64,000 nucleotides of DNA from Zea mays (Eukaryota; Streptophyta; Magnoliopsida; Poales; Poaceae), in NCBI RefSeq assembly GCF_902167145.1, contig NC_050096.1, forward strand, positions 161,385,825 through 161,449,824, written 5' to 3'. The position numbers and the translations under genes are program-made. The notes under the pieces were generated by a model, which was not told where the DNA came from, made no database searches, and was given only the letters and a program-made list of their open reading frames with translations. Shown here one piece after another: positions 12,099-23,202 of this stretch (position 1 is the first letter of the stretch; the number at the start of each line of letters is the position of its first letter).

Positions 12099-13347
12099 TG
12101 AGAGCACCTAGAGGGGGGGTGAATAGGTGATCCTGTGAAACTTGAAAACTTAAGCCACAAAACTTGGTTAATCGTTAGCACAATAGTTGCCAAGTGGCTA
12201 GATAGGAATCCTCAACAAAATACAATAACCAACAAAGATCAATCACAGAGATGACACGGTGGTTATCCCGTGGTTCGGCCAAGACCAACGCTTGCCTACT
12301 CCACGTTGTGGCGTCCCAACGGACGAGGGTTGCAATCAACCCCTCTCAAGCGGTCCAAAGACCCACTTGAATACCACGGTGTTTTGCTTTGCTTATCTTT
12401 ATCCCACTTGCGAGGAATCTCCACAAATTGGAGTCTCTCGCCCTTACACTTAAAGTGCACAAAGAAGCACAGAGTAAGGGAGGGAAGCAACACACACAAA
12501 TCCACAGCAAAATGCGCACACACACGGCCAAGAATCGAGCTCAAAAGACTATCTCAAAGTTCCCACTAGAACGGAGCTCGAATCACTGAGAATGACAAAC
12601 GAATGCGCAAAGACTGAGTGTGGATGATCAAGAATGCTCTAAGGTTGCTTGGTGTTCTCCTCCATGTGCCTAGGGGTCCCTTTTATAGCCCCAAAGCAGC
12701 CAGGAGCCGTTGAGAGCAGATCTGGAAGGCCTTTCTTGCCTTCTGTCGTCGGGTGCACCGGACAGTCCGGTGCACACCGGACACTGTCCGGTGCCCGATT
12801 TTCTTCCTTAAATAGCGAAGCCAACCGTTGGCAGACTTGGAGCCGTTGGCGCACCGGACATGTCCGGTGCACACCGGACAGTCCGGTGCCCCCTTCTAGC
12901 CGTTGGCTCGGCCACGTGTCCCGCGCAGATCGCGCGATCGACCGTTGGCCCGGCCGACCGTTGGCTCACCGGACAGTCCGGTGCACACCGGACAGTCCGG
13001 TGAATTATAGCCGTACGCCGTCGGCGAATTCCCGAGAGCGGCCACTTCGCTCGAGGCAGCCTGGCGCACCGGACACTGTCCGGTGCACCACCGGACAGTC
13101 CGGTGCTCCAGACCGAACAGCCTTTTGGCTGTACACAGCCAACTTTTCTCTGACTTGATTTCTCCTGTTTCAAGCACTTAGACACAATACATTAGTCTTC
13201 AAAACAATGTACTAAGGCTTAGAAACATACCTTTACTCTTGATTTGCACTTTGTCCATCCATGGGTATAGATTCACATTTAAGCACTTGTGTTGGCACTC
13301 AATCACCAAAATACTTAGAAATGGCCCAAGGGCACATTTCCCTTTCA
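12099..13347 (-). repeat. 5' LTR (1249 bp) of inner Sirevirus
   Basis: Same length as the partner at 4697-5945, with about six substitutions by eye. The TATA box is at 12681-12687 on the minus strand. Confidence 0.95.
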
Positions 13348-13352
13348 GGTCT

Positions 13353-14226
13353 TAGGTACCCAACTCTTGTTGGGTCCTACAAGGTTAGTGACAATAGTCT
13401 TAGGAACCCAAATGCAAGTTTTGTCTCCCTTGCATTTTGCCCCTAATTTCCTAGCAACCACTTTCTTATCCTTTCTACAAATAACGAAGGAAGCATTGCA
13501 AGCATGATAAATTGTAGAAGGTTCATTACTTGTTTTCCTAGGTACATGAACAACATTTCTTCTAGACATAACATTTTTCTTAGCCAAATTTCTATAATGC
13601 ATAATGGAAGTACTTGAAGCAAACATGGCATTTGAATCATAAGCATTACAACTCCTATTATAATGAACATTTCTAGAATATCTCTTATCACCATAAATGA
13701 AAGCATGATTCTTTTGACTACTATTAGTCATAGGAGCCTTCCCTTTCTTCTTGGCGGGAATGGGAGCCTTATGACTTGTTAAGTTCTTGCCTTCTCTCTT
13801 GAAGCCAAGCCCATCCTTAATTGAGGGATGTCTACCAATGGTGTAGGAATCCCTTGCAAATTTTAGTTTATCAAATTCATTTTTGCTAGTCTTAAGTTGG
13901 GCATTAAGACTAGCCACTTCATCATTTAACTTTGCAATAGAAACTAGGTGTTCACTACAAGCATCAATATTAAGATCTTTACATCTATTGCAAATCACAA
14001 CATGTTCTACACAAGAGTTAGATCTATTTGCTACTTCTAGTTTAGCATTTAAATCATCATTAGCACTTTTTAAACTAGAAATGGTCTCATGGCAAGTAGA
14101 TAGTTCACAAGAAAGCATTTCATTTCTTTTAACTTCTAAAGCAAGAGAATCTTGTGCACTTACAAATTTATCATGCTCTTCATATAAGAGATCTTCTTGC
14201 TTTTCTAAAAGTCTATTTTTTCTCAT
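13353..14226 (-). pseudogene. Outer Sirevirus gag, C-terminal part
   Basis: About 290 codons covering the coiled-coil and C-terminal gag region ([17 protein letters not shown] ... [13 protein letters not shown]). It is in a different frame from the N-terminal part because an A-run at 14213-14221 has an extra base. It is cut off at 13353 by the inner element, and the last residues of gag resume at 4677-4691. Confidence 0.87.
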
Positions 14227-15727
14227 TTAAAGCATCAATTAATTCATTGATCTTATCAATTTTAGTCCTATCTAATCCTTTGAATAAACTAGCATAGTCT
14301 ACTTCATCATTGCTAGATTCATCATCACTTGAAGAGGCATAAGTAATAGCATTTCGAGTACTTACCTTCTTCTCCTTTGCCATGAGGCAGGTGTGATGCT
14401 CGTTGGGGAAGAGAGATGATTTGTTGAAGGCGGTGGCGGCGAGTCCTTCATCGTCGGAGTCGGACGAAGAGCAATCCGAATCCCACTCCTTTCCAAGGTG
14501 TGCCTCGCCTTTAGCCTTCTTGTAAACCTTCTTGTTCTCTCTTTTCCCATTCTTTCCTTGTTCCTGGTCACTATCGTTATCTGGACAGTTAGCAATAAAG
14601 TGACCAATCTTACCACACTTGAAGCAGGAGCGCTTTCCCTTCGTCTTGCTCTTTTTGGGATGCTCCTTGCGACCCTTTAGCGCCGTCTTGAAGCGCTTGA
14701 TGATGAGGGCCATTTCTTCCTCATTGAGCCCCGCCGCCTCAACTTGTGCCACCTTGCTAGGTACCGTCTCCTTGCTATTTGTTGCCTTGAGAGCAATGGC
14801 TTGAGGCTCATGAATTGGACCATTCAATGCCTCATCGACGTATCTTGCCTCCTTGATCATCATCCGCCCGCTTACGAACTTTCCAAGTATTTCTTCGGGC
14901 GACATCTTGGTGTACCTAGGATTTTCACGAATATTGTTTACAAGATGTGGATCAAGGACAGTGAAAGACCTTAGCATTAGGCGGACGACGTCGTGGTCCA
15001 TCCATCGCGTGCTTCCATAGCTCCTTATTTTGTTGATGAGGGTCTTGAGCCTGTTGTATGTTTGGGTTGGCTCCTCTCCCCTGATCATTGCGAACCTTCC
15101 TAGTTCGCCTTCCACCAACTCCATCTTGGTGAGCATGGTGACGTCGTTCCCCTCATGTGAGATCTTGAGGGTGTCCCAAATCTGCTTGGCGTTGTCCAAG
15201 CCACTCACCTTTTGGTACTCATCCTTGCACAATGAGGCTAACAACACAGTAGTAGCTTGTGCATTTTTATGAATTTGTTCATTGATGAACATGGGACTAT
15301 CCGTGCTATCAAAGTGTATTCCATTTTCTACTATCTCCCATATACTTGGATGGAGAGAGAACAAGTGGCTACGCATTTTGTGACTCCAAAATCCGTAGTC
15401 CTCTCCATCAAAGTGAGGAGGTTTACCGAGGGGAATGGAAAGCAAATGAGCATTGGAACTTTGCGGAATACGAGAATAATCAAAGGAAAAGTTCGAATTA
15501 ACCGTCTTCTTTTTCTCGTAGTCGTTGTCGTCGTCGTCCTTTTGGGAAGAAGAAGACTCGTCGCTGTCGTCGTAGTAGACAATCTTCTTGATGCGCCTTT
15601 TCTTCTTCCCGTCTTTCTTTTTATGACTTGAGCCCGAGTCAGTGGGCTTGTCGTCTTTCGGCTCATTAATGAAGGACTCCTTCTCCTTGTCGTTGTTGAT
15701 CACCATCCCCTTGCCCTTAGGATCCAT
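14213..15727 (-). pseudogene. Outer Sirevirus gag, N-terminal part
   Basis: A 504-codon piece starting MDPKGKGMVINND, with the gag core ([34 protein letters not shown]) and the zinc knuckle [14 protein letters not shown]. It ends early at a TAG made by a homopolymer frameshift (AAAAAA before TAG). It differs from the other gag copies in several indels (for example KKKTVNSNF), so it is a distinct sublineage. Confidence 0.9.
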
Positions 15728-15762
15728 CTCTTCGGGCGATTAGTCCCTTTCACGAAGAGAAC

Positions 15763-15775
15763 GGCTCCGATACCA
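15763..15775 (-). promoter_or_regulatory. Primer-binding site of outer Sirevirus
   Basis: TGGTATCGGAGCC on the minus strand, two bases from the 5' LTR end. Confidence 0.87.
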
Positions 15776-15777
15776 AT

Positions 15778-15971
15778 TGAGAGCACCTAGAGGGGGGGTG
15801 AATAGGTGATCCTGTAACAACTTAAAACTTAAAGCCACAAAACTTGATTAGGAGTTAGCACAATAAAGACAAGTGGCTAGAGAGGAGTTCTTGCAAAACA
15901 CAAAAGCACTTGTGTTGGACACTAAATCACCAAAATAATTAGAAATGGCCCAAGGGCACATTTCCCTTTCA
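15778..15971 (-). repeat. Short 5' LTR of outer Sirevirus
   Basis: 194 bp, the same internal deletion as the 493-686 copy and 4 differences from it. It is followed by the TSD copy ttaac. Confidence 0.92.
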
Positions 15972-15976
15972 TTAAC

Positions 15977-16420
15977 CCCACATATAGCTTATCCACTTTA
16001 GCCAAACAGGACATTTGCTGAGTATGTTCATGTGTACTCACCCTTGCTTTAAAACACCCAAACCCCCAGGTTGTCCCCATTGCAACCAATGCTCTGGAGA
16101 AGCTAAAGGCAACATGGAGGATTTCTAGGAGTTTCAGGACTTTGATGAGTTCTAGTCATGTTTAGTGGAAAAGCCCCAGTCAACTGCCTGTGAAGGCCCG
16201 ATCGTTCTACATTTCAAATCCGCACTTTGATTTTGATTATTACTTAAGTTAATGACTCTATGGATGTCTTGGACATCTTGATGTAATAAAGTAGTATTTC
16301 CGCTTTTATTTTGAGCAATGTGTGATGATGTCCAACTATGTAATCGATGTGTACATGAGTTTCTAATCCTGGCACGTACATGGTTCGCATTTGGTTTGCC
16401 TTCCAAAACCGGGTGTGACA
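15977..16420 (+). mobile_element. Gypsy-type LTR, right part
   Basis: Continuation of the fragment at 1-492. It ends CCGGGTGTGACA, the same terminus type (reversed) as the solo LTR starting TGTCACACCC at 44509. A polyadenylation-like gtaataaagtag at about 16281 supports plus orientation. No PBS or PPT follows, so it may be a solo LTR, but its left end is out of view. Confidence 0.6.
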
Positions 16421-17406
16421 CTCAGTAAGCATTATATTTTGTACAAGTAAGGTTACTTAACATCATAAGAACTCTATTAAAACCTTTGGTTTTAGTTGTA
16501 GGGTCCAAGATGAATGCAAAAGATAAAGAAAAGGTATTAACATCTAGGAAAGGATGTATGTATGGGTGCTACCAAAATGCCTTCCAAGGATCCTGATAAA
16601 GAAAATTACTGGAGGCATGGCTACTAACGAACCTATGCTCCTAGAAACACGTGGCCTAGAGAACTACCTTGGCCCTAGTGAAGGTAGGGTGCTACCACAC
16701 CAAAAGGATTGATTTCGACGCTCCTCGAAGCAATAGATTGTTCTGGTCACTATCATCCATAAGAATGGACTAATAGATGAGACCCAAGGGTGCTCTAGAC
16801 AATAGTGCATTTCTACACTTAGTTCTCTCGACCCTTTAGGGCCCTATATGAGCCCCCAGATCACTAAGTTCCCTGATCTCGGATATTCCCAAATGGCGGT
16901 CTCGAGGCCCAAGCCTTCTAAGAGGACAAAAATCTCCTAAAATGGCCAAGTATGAGAGCACCATAAGTTAAATGAATAGAGCTAGCTGCTGCACTAAGGG
17001 TTGGACAACCCCAAAGTATTGATGCTATGGTCAAAAGACTGCTCTCGATGGTAGTATGGTACTGTCACTTAGGATAAAACTCTCATAAATCACATTATAT
17101 ATGATGTGAGATGATGCACTCTAAGAGGCACATTATTTCCACGACTTATGTAGTAGGCATACTCAATGATCACTATCTGATAAGTGTTATCGACCCTATA
17201 GCCATGCTCGGACATGTTGATGCACCAAAGAGTATTATAAAGTACAAGTTGCAACACTAGTTACCAACTATGCCATACCCAATAGTGTGGACTTCAGTAT
17301 TCATCAGTATGATGGGTCTTACCTACCTCTGCAAAATGTACATCTTCTACTATAACTAGACATCCTCGATACTATGGCATGACAAAAGGCATGCCACTAC
17401 ATATAT
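16421..17406. other. Unassigned noncoding DNA
   Basis: No ORF, LTR terminus or RNA gene I can support. The composition resembles old retrotransposon debris. Confidence 0.4.
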
Positions 17407-18070
17407 TGTTGGGCCTCAGCTGATTGAGACCCATAGTCCAACCAATATTTAATCCTCTCTCCACCCTTGGTCTATAAAAGAGAGAAGTATCACGCCATAA
17501 AAGAGGATTCAACACATTTTGGATCATATCATATGATCCAAAGGTGTGATACGCCCAAGGGCAGACATAAAGGTGAACTAGGGACCAATAGGATAGGACT
17601 CTCCCTAAAACTAATCAGGTGGGAGAGAAAGAATGTAATGGCGCTAAGTTCACACTTGAGCTTGTAATATTCATCATCTTTATGTTCATCAATCCATCAC
17701 ACACAAGAGGATGTACGGTATTACATGATCTATGTAACACCCCTGGTGTTAAGCATACTCATACATTTCATATGGATCATGAAAGAATTGTCATGAGCAT
17801 CATCAATCATTTACTACTTACATCAGAACCTTAAACTGTCCCTATTTGTTGTGAAGTAAATTCATGTTTGAACTAATAGGAGGCCTATGTTCTATAATAG
17901 TAGGTTATCATTGAGTGCTTGTGTGTATAAGTAAACCCACTCAGAGAATTTAGGTTGGTTATGGTTAATCTTTCAACTCTTGATTTCATGTGGTGATAGT
18001 TTCTTAAACTATATGTAATTGTGTGGCTTAGTGAATGTTGTGCTTAATGAGTGAATGTTGTGCTTAATGA
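17407..18070 (+). mobile_element. Old LTR-like fragments
   Basis: Two retrotransposon-like starts are visible. TGTTGGGCCTCAG at 17407 has a TATA-like tctataaaag about 65 bp on, and TGTAACACCC at 17733 resembles the TGTAACACC-type end of the solo LTR ending at 49957. A perfect 20-bp tandem duplication (gtgaatgttgtgcttaatga) lies at about 18031-18070, next to the Tat fragment. Boundaries and families are uncertain. Confidence 0.4.
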
Positions 18071-18144
18071 TTTTTGGTGAATCGGCCAACATAAACAAAA
18101 AAGAAGGTACGACTGTCAATAAAACAGTCGATCCAAAATACTCC

Positions 18145-18554
18145 ATGCCCCGATGGTGCCCATCGGGATTGACACGATCGCAAAAGCGAAAATTACAGCG
18201 CCTCATAGCAAAGGAGAATCAGGAAAAGGAGGCAGAAAAAATATTCAATGACACGCATCCGCAGTATCCGCCACCACAAAAGAGATGGAGCCAAAGGTCG
18301 TTGAGAAAAATCAAACAGCTACAAAGATAGAAAATAAAACGACAACTGTGTAGTTCTCTGCAGGTATGGTAGACTATCCGGCTATAAAGGCCGGATCATC
18401 TGCACAGGACGCGGACCGTCCGACCCCTGAGGCCGAACCATCCGCACTACACCAAGACACCTCCAACGACGTACCGACGCCCATGGAGGAAGACGACCTG
18501 CAAGGAGAAGACCTGGTCGACTACGGAGCTACGCTAGAACACTTAGAAAATTAA
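18145..18554 (+). pseudogene. Gypsy polyprotein fragment
   Basis: Short open pieces. One (about 18055-18330) contains PRWCPSGLTRSQKRKLQRLI and a Lys-rich tail, resembling a linker region of maize and sorghum Tat-type Gypsy polyproteins. The second (18366-18554) is an acidic 62-aa stretch. No catalytic domains remain, so this is debris. Confidence 0.5.
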
Positions 18555-18776
18555 GAAAGCAAGGTGACGAATTGGTCAGGACCAGTATGACGCTCGGTGG
18601 TGTTGGGACTGACAGTTCGATCAAAGCTAAAGAGGTCATGTTCGTTGAGTCAACCATCAGGACCAAGGCCACTGCGTACCATCCTAGTAAGTGGCAAGAT
18701 GCCTAAGAAAACCGATGTGATACATCGAGTTAGTTGCTTTTAGTTCGCTCAGCTCCACCAAAAGGCAGGGGGCATA

Positions 18777-19368
18777 TGTTGGGCACCAAAAAGAGACTAC
18801 CGGACGGTCCGGCCCTAGGGTCGGATGGTCCGCGCGCGCAGAACAGATTAGGGTTTCGAGTTTCTTCCCATGTTTGTTGACGAAATTCGCGGGATTAGCT
18901 CGGGGAGTTTGTTTGTAACGGGTCCAGCCCCCTCCTCTATAAATACAGAGGTATACGGCCGATTTGTAATCATCAATCGAATCAATAACACTTCTATTTC
19001 ACATTTATTTCCTGTACAATTAGGAGTAGTTCTAGTCTAGTTCTAGTTTAGCCTTCCAATCCCCAAATTCTTCGCTTCTCTTCGACTCTACGTCGATTAG
19101 AGGAGTCTAAGTCGGCCTGCCGAGCCTAGACATCACCTAGGATCTCTCCTCCCCGATGGGGTCCCTCCCGGGAGCGAGATCCAGGCGTCGTCGGTGATCT
19201 TCCGCCGCCTCTACGCACGTGCGGACCGTCCGGCCCCAGAGTGCGGACCGTCCGGCCGTTAGGTAAGAAACCCTAGCCTCGCGCCAGGTCGCGGACCGTC
19301 CGCCCCTGTGCAGAGAGCACCGCCGCTGGTTCGTGTTGAGTGATTGGTGCCCTAAAAAGGTGTCAACA
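18777..19368 (+). repeat. 592-bp LTR of the Tat-type fragment
   Basis: TGTTGG...CAACA termini, a TATA box (ctataaatacag near 18938), and palindromic CGGAC-N-GTCCG units near 18795, 19220, 19242 and 19292. Confidence 0.7.
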
Positions 19369-20159
19369 CAAACCAACCCACTCAAGGAGGGTAGGGTATT
19401 ACGCTCGGCGGCCTGAACCTCACTAAATTCCTTGATCCTATTGTGAGATCTTGGTTGTTATCCATGTCCATTCACTTGATAACCGTGTTGGCTCCCTACA
19501 AGCATGGTGGCTAGCAAGTTAGTGCACCAAAGTCCCTTCCGAATCTAATCAGTGGTACACCCCTGTACCCTGGACTGATAATCGTCGTCAACGACCCTCA
19601 TAAAAATGTGGAATTTTAAGTCCTTCTTAGAGGTGACCTCAACAGACTACCGTGTTGCGCTTGGTGCCAAATAGACGACATGTACACCTAAAATTAGGTT
19701 AACTTTGACGGTTCTACCATATTTATAGTCTATCTCTAGTGGTGTTGATGAACACCACGATGATATTGAGCGGAACAACTATATCGATAAACACTACGTC
19801 AACTAGCATTGGGTGTGATACCGCTAGACATGCTACTGTTACAAGCCGTCTTTAATTTTCTATGATTAAAATCATGATTAGCATTATATGCTTATTATGA
19901 TTAGATTATACATGCATATATCCAATGTCATCATATATTGCTAGTTTTTCTAAATTAAACTGGTACAAAATTTGTCTAGTTTTCTAACACTAAGCCTAGC
20001 CCTAGCTCTTCACAAAATGGTAGGATATAGTTAAGTCGATAAAGCATGCCAAATTTAAAAACATATTATCCTCGTCTCTTATTTTAAATTCCATTATATA
20101 AACTATTGTGTAAAATATTGTTTTGCAGGACTATACTATACGCAGGACCGGCTAGCCTT
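19369..20159. other. Unassigned noncoding DNA
   Basis: It begins with agggtattacgctcggcggcc-like text resembling retrotransposon leader DNA, then becomes AT-rich. No feature can be supported beyond that. Confidence 0.35.
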
Positions 20160-20162
20160 GTA

Positions 20163-20291
20163 GGGCTGATTTGGTGCTAAGGGATCCCAAGGGGATCCAT
20201 GGGGAGGAATCCCCCTGTTATTCAAAATTGAATTGCAAGTGGATTTCTCCTCCATGGATCCCCTTGGGATCCCTTACCACCAAATCAGCCC
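20163..20291. mobile_element. 129-bp hairpin MITE
   Basis: The terminal inverted repeats (TIRs) start GGGCTGATTTGGTG and pair over about 42 bp with one mismatch, including GGGATCCCAAGGGGATCC. A 3-bp flank gta occurs on both sides (20160-20162 and 20292-20294). TIR style and 3-bp TSD fit a Tourist/PIF-Harbinger-like MITE, though the TSD is not the usual TWA, so the superfamily is uncertain. Confidence 0.75.
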
Positions 20292-20294
20292 GTA

Positions 20295-20937
20295 GAGTGC
20301 GCATTTTACAAGCAGTAGTTAATTAGTGGGTTGGTGTGTCCAATCATATCGCTTGTTTCTTGCACGGCACTGGGAAGTCCGCACGCATGACAGGCCATGA
20401 ATCGATTGCTCTTGCTCGCGGGTCCGGCGGGCTGTACGCCGCGGCCGGACAGTCAAATGAAACCTGGCCGGCTGGCTTCCGGCCGGGAAGACGACTGAGC
20501 AACCCCAACCAACCATTGATGGCGGTAAAATATCCTGGGAAGAAGAAAACTCGCAGCGCTTGCAGACGCAGATCGAAAGATTGCCACAGAGATGCGGTAA
20601 TAAAAATCTGTGCTGTCCCGGTACTGCTGCTGCGCTCATTCATCAGGGCGCTACTGCTGCATGCATGCAAAAGCGCGGGAATGCCATTTTCCACCTTCTC
20701 ATTCAAAGTTGCTACAGTCTCATTAGTACTTAAAAATACACACTAATTACTAAATTAATCACACAACAATTAATATTCCTTAGTTTAATAATTTTGTGAA
20801 TGACCGGCAAAAAAAGACTAAACTTACCGGATGGAGTGAAGAGCACGGAAGATACGTGATGAATGTATAGACCGTTCGTTGCGGCTTGTCGGTTTTAATC
20901 TTGCTGCGAGCTTCTACAGTATATCCATAAAAGACTA
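20295..20937. other. Possible low-copy spacer
   Basis: A GC-richer stretch with no repeat signature I recognise. The longest ORF (20336-20746) has no recognisable domain and overlaps antisense ORFs of similar size, so I do not call a gene. Confidence 0.35.
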
Positions 20938-20940
20938 ATT

Positions 20941-22355
20941 TACTCCTAGAATTTGGATCTTTGCCGAGTGCCATATTCTTTGCCAAGTATTTTTTTTTCG
21001 GGCACTCAGCAAAGAAGCTCTTTACCGAGTGCCACGCAAAAAACCCTCGGTAAAAGAAAATACTCGGCGAAGAAGCTCTTTGCCGAGTGTTTTATTTTTG
21101 ACACTCGGCAAAGGGCTCTTTGCCGAGTGTTTTTTTCCCAACACTAGGCAAAGACAATTTAAAAATCACATTTTAAAGCAGTAAATTAATTCAAATGTAA
21201 AAGTTTTCAACTACAAACTTGTATAACTGATCATGATGTACAATTTATATATTGAACATTTCTTCATATGACAAAATAAAAATAAATTTGTTCATAAAAC
21301 CTATATACCTCTCGTAGTTTATGAAACTACAAAAGAGACGTATAGAATTTGTGCATATTGTTAGAACCATCATGTGAGATAAACAAATGACCAAACAACC
21401 AAATTAAACTTTGTAGATCTTGAGAAGTTATATAAGTTTATAATTGACAACTTTTTCATTTGAAGTCATATTGTCAACGAAAACTACGTCTAAATTTAAA
21501 AAATTTAAAATTTGAATTCTGAAAACGACTTCGAAAGAAAAAACTATCAACATGAAAGTTGTAGGTATTGAAGAGTTATGAAACTTTGTAGTTGATAATG
21601 TTTTGGTTTGAAATCATCTTGTTATGCAAAACTATGTTTGAATTTTGAAATTTCAATTTTTCAAACTATCTTGGATGGAAAAACCACCAAAATAAAAGTT
21701 GTAGGTCTTGAAATGTAATAAAACTTTGTAATTGATAATTTTTTGATTTGAAATCATCTTATCATTGAAAAATTCGTGTGAAGTTTTCAAATTTAAAATT
21801 CAAATTTTGTAAACGGTCTCGGGTGTAGAAACTATTAAAATAAAACTTGTAGATCTCAAAAAGTTATGCAACTTTATAGTTGGTCACATTTTCAAGTGAA
21901 TTCATTTAGTGCCTTAAATAATCAAATTACTCTCGATTTGTTGTAGTACATGGGAATGAAAACATAATATAGATACAATTGGTGTAGTAGTGTAGTGGTA
22001 TAGGAGGGTATGCGTGAGAGAGAGGTTGCGAGTTCGAATCTCACTATTTACAAAACATATAAATTTGATTCAAAATAATAGTGAAAAATGATAGGACAAT
22101 GGGGTAACGTAATAGGTAGGGTTGGAGAGTTGTTCCTATAATTTAAAAAAATATTTTGCTGTTTTTTCTTAATTTTTTTCGATTCTTAATTTGCCGAGTG
22201 TTTTTCTTTGCCGAGTGCTTTGCCGAGTGTCCGAAAAAAGTACTCGGCAAAAAACCCTTTGTCGATAAAATATTTGCCGAGTGTTCTTTGCCGAGTGTAA
22301 AATAGCCTTTGCCGAGTGTCTTAGACACTCGGCAAAGAACGCGATTCCGGTAGTG
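20941..22355. mobile_element. Non-autonomous CACTA element (1415 bp)
   Basis: The right end reads GATTCCGGTAGTG and the left end is a worn TACTCCTAGAATTTGG (compare CACTACCGGAATT). The TSD att is at 20938-20940 and 22356-22358. Both ends carry many TTTGCCGAGTG/CACTCGGCAAA subterminal repeats (20957-21140 and 22190-22340). The middle is AT-rich with no transposase. A tRNA-like block lies at about 21981-22050. Confidence 0.87.
21981..22050 (+). other. tRNA-like sequence with A and B boxes inside CACTA
   Basis: TAGTGTAGTGG (21988-21998) fits the RNA polymerase III A box. AGTTCGAATCT (22031-22041) is close to a B box, with spacing of about 33 nt as in tRNA genes. It does not fold into an obvious functional tRNA. 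A diverged, inverted relative lies at 43855-43920. Confidence 0.5.
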
Positions 22356-22455
22356 ATTATTATAGGGCAGCCAAAGGGTCGACCGGGAGAGCACGTGGGA
22401 ATGAGTGACATGGCTGGGCGGCACGGCATAGGGCAAGCAAGTGAGGGGCATGAGT

Positions 22456-23056
22456 CACTACCGGAATCTAGCTCTTTGTCAAGTGTCGCTTTGACGAGTG
22501 CAATTTATGAGGCACTCAGCAAAACATGCTTTGTCGAGTGCCACTCTCAGCGAAATAAGACTCTCGACACGGACCTAATTTGCCGAGAGCAAAACACTCG
22601 GTATAGAAATACATTTGGCACATGAGGCTTTCCTGAGTGTCAAGCTCTCGGCGAGATGCGACACTCGGCAAAGGGACGTCAGCAGCCGTCTATAGTTAAC
22701 GATCGTTAACTTTACCGAATGTAAGACGTTGACACTCGGCAAAGCATCTTTTTTTTCTTTTTCCCTCAAACTTTTTGTGGTGTATTTTTACAGTATGTAG
22801 ATCTACATGTTCAATTTCGGACACTCGGCAAAGACTCCTTCACCGTCACTTGGCGCAGTGACGATGACTTTTTTTGCCGAGTACCAGGTGACACTCGACA
22901 AAGTCTTTGTCAAGTTCTCAGCACAAAGTATTTGGCAATGAATTTGTTACCGATGAACAGTTCACAGAGACCTCTTTGCCAAAAGTTACACTCGGCAAAC
23001 AGTTTGTCGAGTGTTTTCTGGGCAAGCACTCGGCAATGCGGTTTTGTTCGGTAGTG
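22456..23056. mobile_element. Non-autonomous CACTA element (601 bp)
   Basis: The left terminus is CACTACCGGAATC at 22456 and the right terminus ends GGTAGTG at 23056. The TSD agt is at 22453-22455 and 23057-23059. Subterminal CACTCGGCAAAG-type repeats lie throughout. No coding capacity. It lies 100 bp from the 20941-22355 element. Confidence 0.88.
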
Positions 23057-23202
23057 AGTGAGAAGAGTGACAAGAGGAAAGTCGGTGTATTTAGGGAGTG
23101 ATGGGTAGGCTGCATCAAACTTAGATCAGGTTAGTGGCGGATCTAAGAATGAGCTGAGGGGTGAGCTGATTTTCTAATGGTGTGAAGGCAACACAAGCTA
23201 GT

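Larger units (their letters stand above)
4697..13347 (-). mobile_element. Young Opie-like Sirevirus nested in the outer Sirevirus
   Basis: Minus-strand Copia element with two 1249-bp LTRs (4697-5945 and 12099-13347), a PBS (12084-12096), a PPT (5946-5959) and a near-perfect TSD (ggtat 4692-4696, ggtct 13348-13352). I count about six LTR differences (about 0.5%), so insertion was recent. gag is a full 794-codon ORF. pol is one open frame of 973 codons but lacks about 95 codons of RT. It interrupts the outer element just inside gag, beside the gag-pol junction. The Opie-like label comes from LTR and gag resemblance and is inference. Confidence 0.93.
493..15971 (-). mobile_element. Sirevirus (Ty1/Copia) element with 194-bp LTRs, nested host
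   Basis: Minus-strand Copia element bounded by two 194-bp LTRs (493-686 and 15778-15971) and a perfect 5-bp TSD, ttaac, at 488-492 and 15972-15976. In element order it has 5' LTR, PBS, gag, pol, 3' noncoding region, PPT and 3' LTR. It is split by a younger Sirevirus at 4697-13347. By eye the LTRs differ at 4 of 194 sites (about 2%), older than the nested element (6 of 1249). Coding regions carry frameshifts and stops, so it is dead. The LTRs keep both Sirevirus ends but lack about 1 kb of the usual middle, including the TATA box and palindromes. Confidence 0.92.
18071..19368 (+). mobile_element. 5'-truncated Gypsy (Tat-type) element with 3' LTR
   Basis: Plus-strand 3' remnant. Coding debris is followed by a purine tract (aaaaggcaggggg, 18760-18772) and an LTR at 18777-19368 that starts TGTTGGGCACC and ends GTCAACA. 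The 5' part is missing. The Tat-lineage assignment rests on the RWCPSGLTRSQKRKLQRL segment and the TGTTGGGCACC LTR start and is an inference. Confidence 0.65.

Noticed and set aside
20336..20746. 136-codon ORF in a possible low-copy region
   Set aside because: No recognisable domain, and an antisense ORF of equal size covers the same DNA.
21981..22050. A functional tRNA gene
   Set aside because: The boxes match but no proper acceptor stem or cloverleaf was seen, and it lies in a degenerate transposon.
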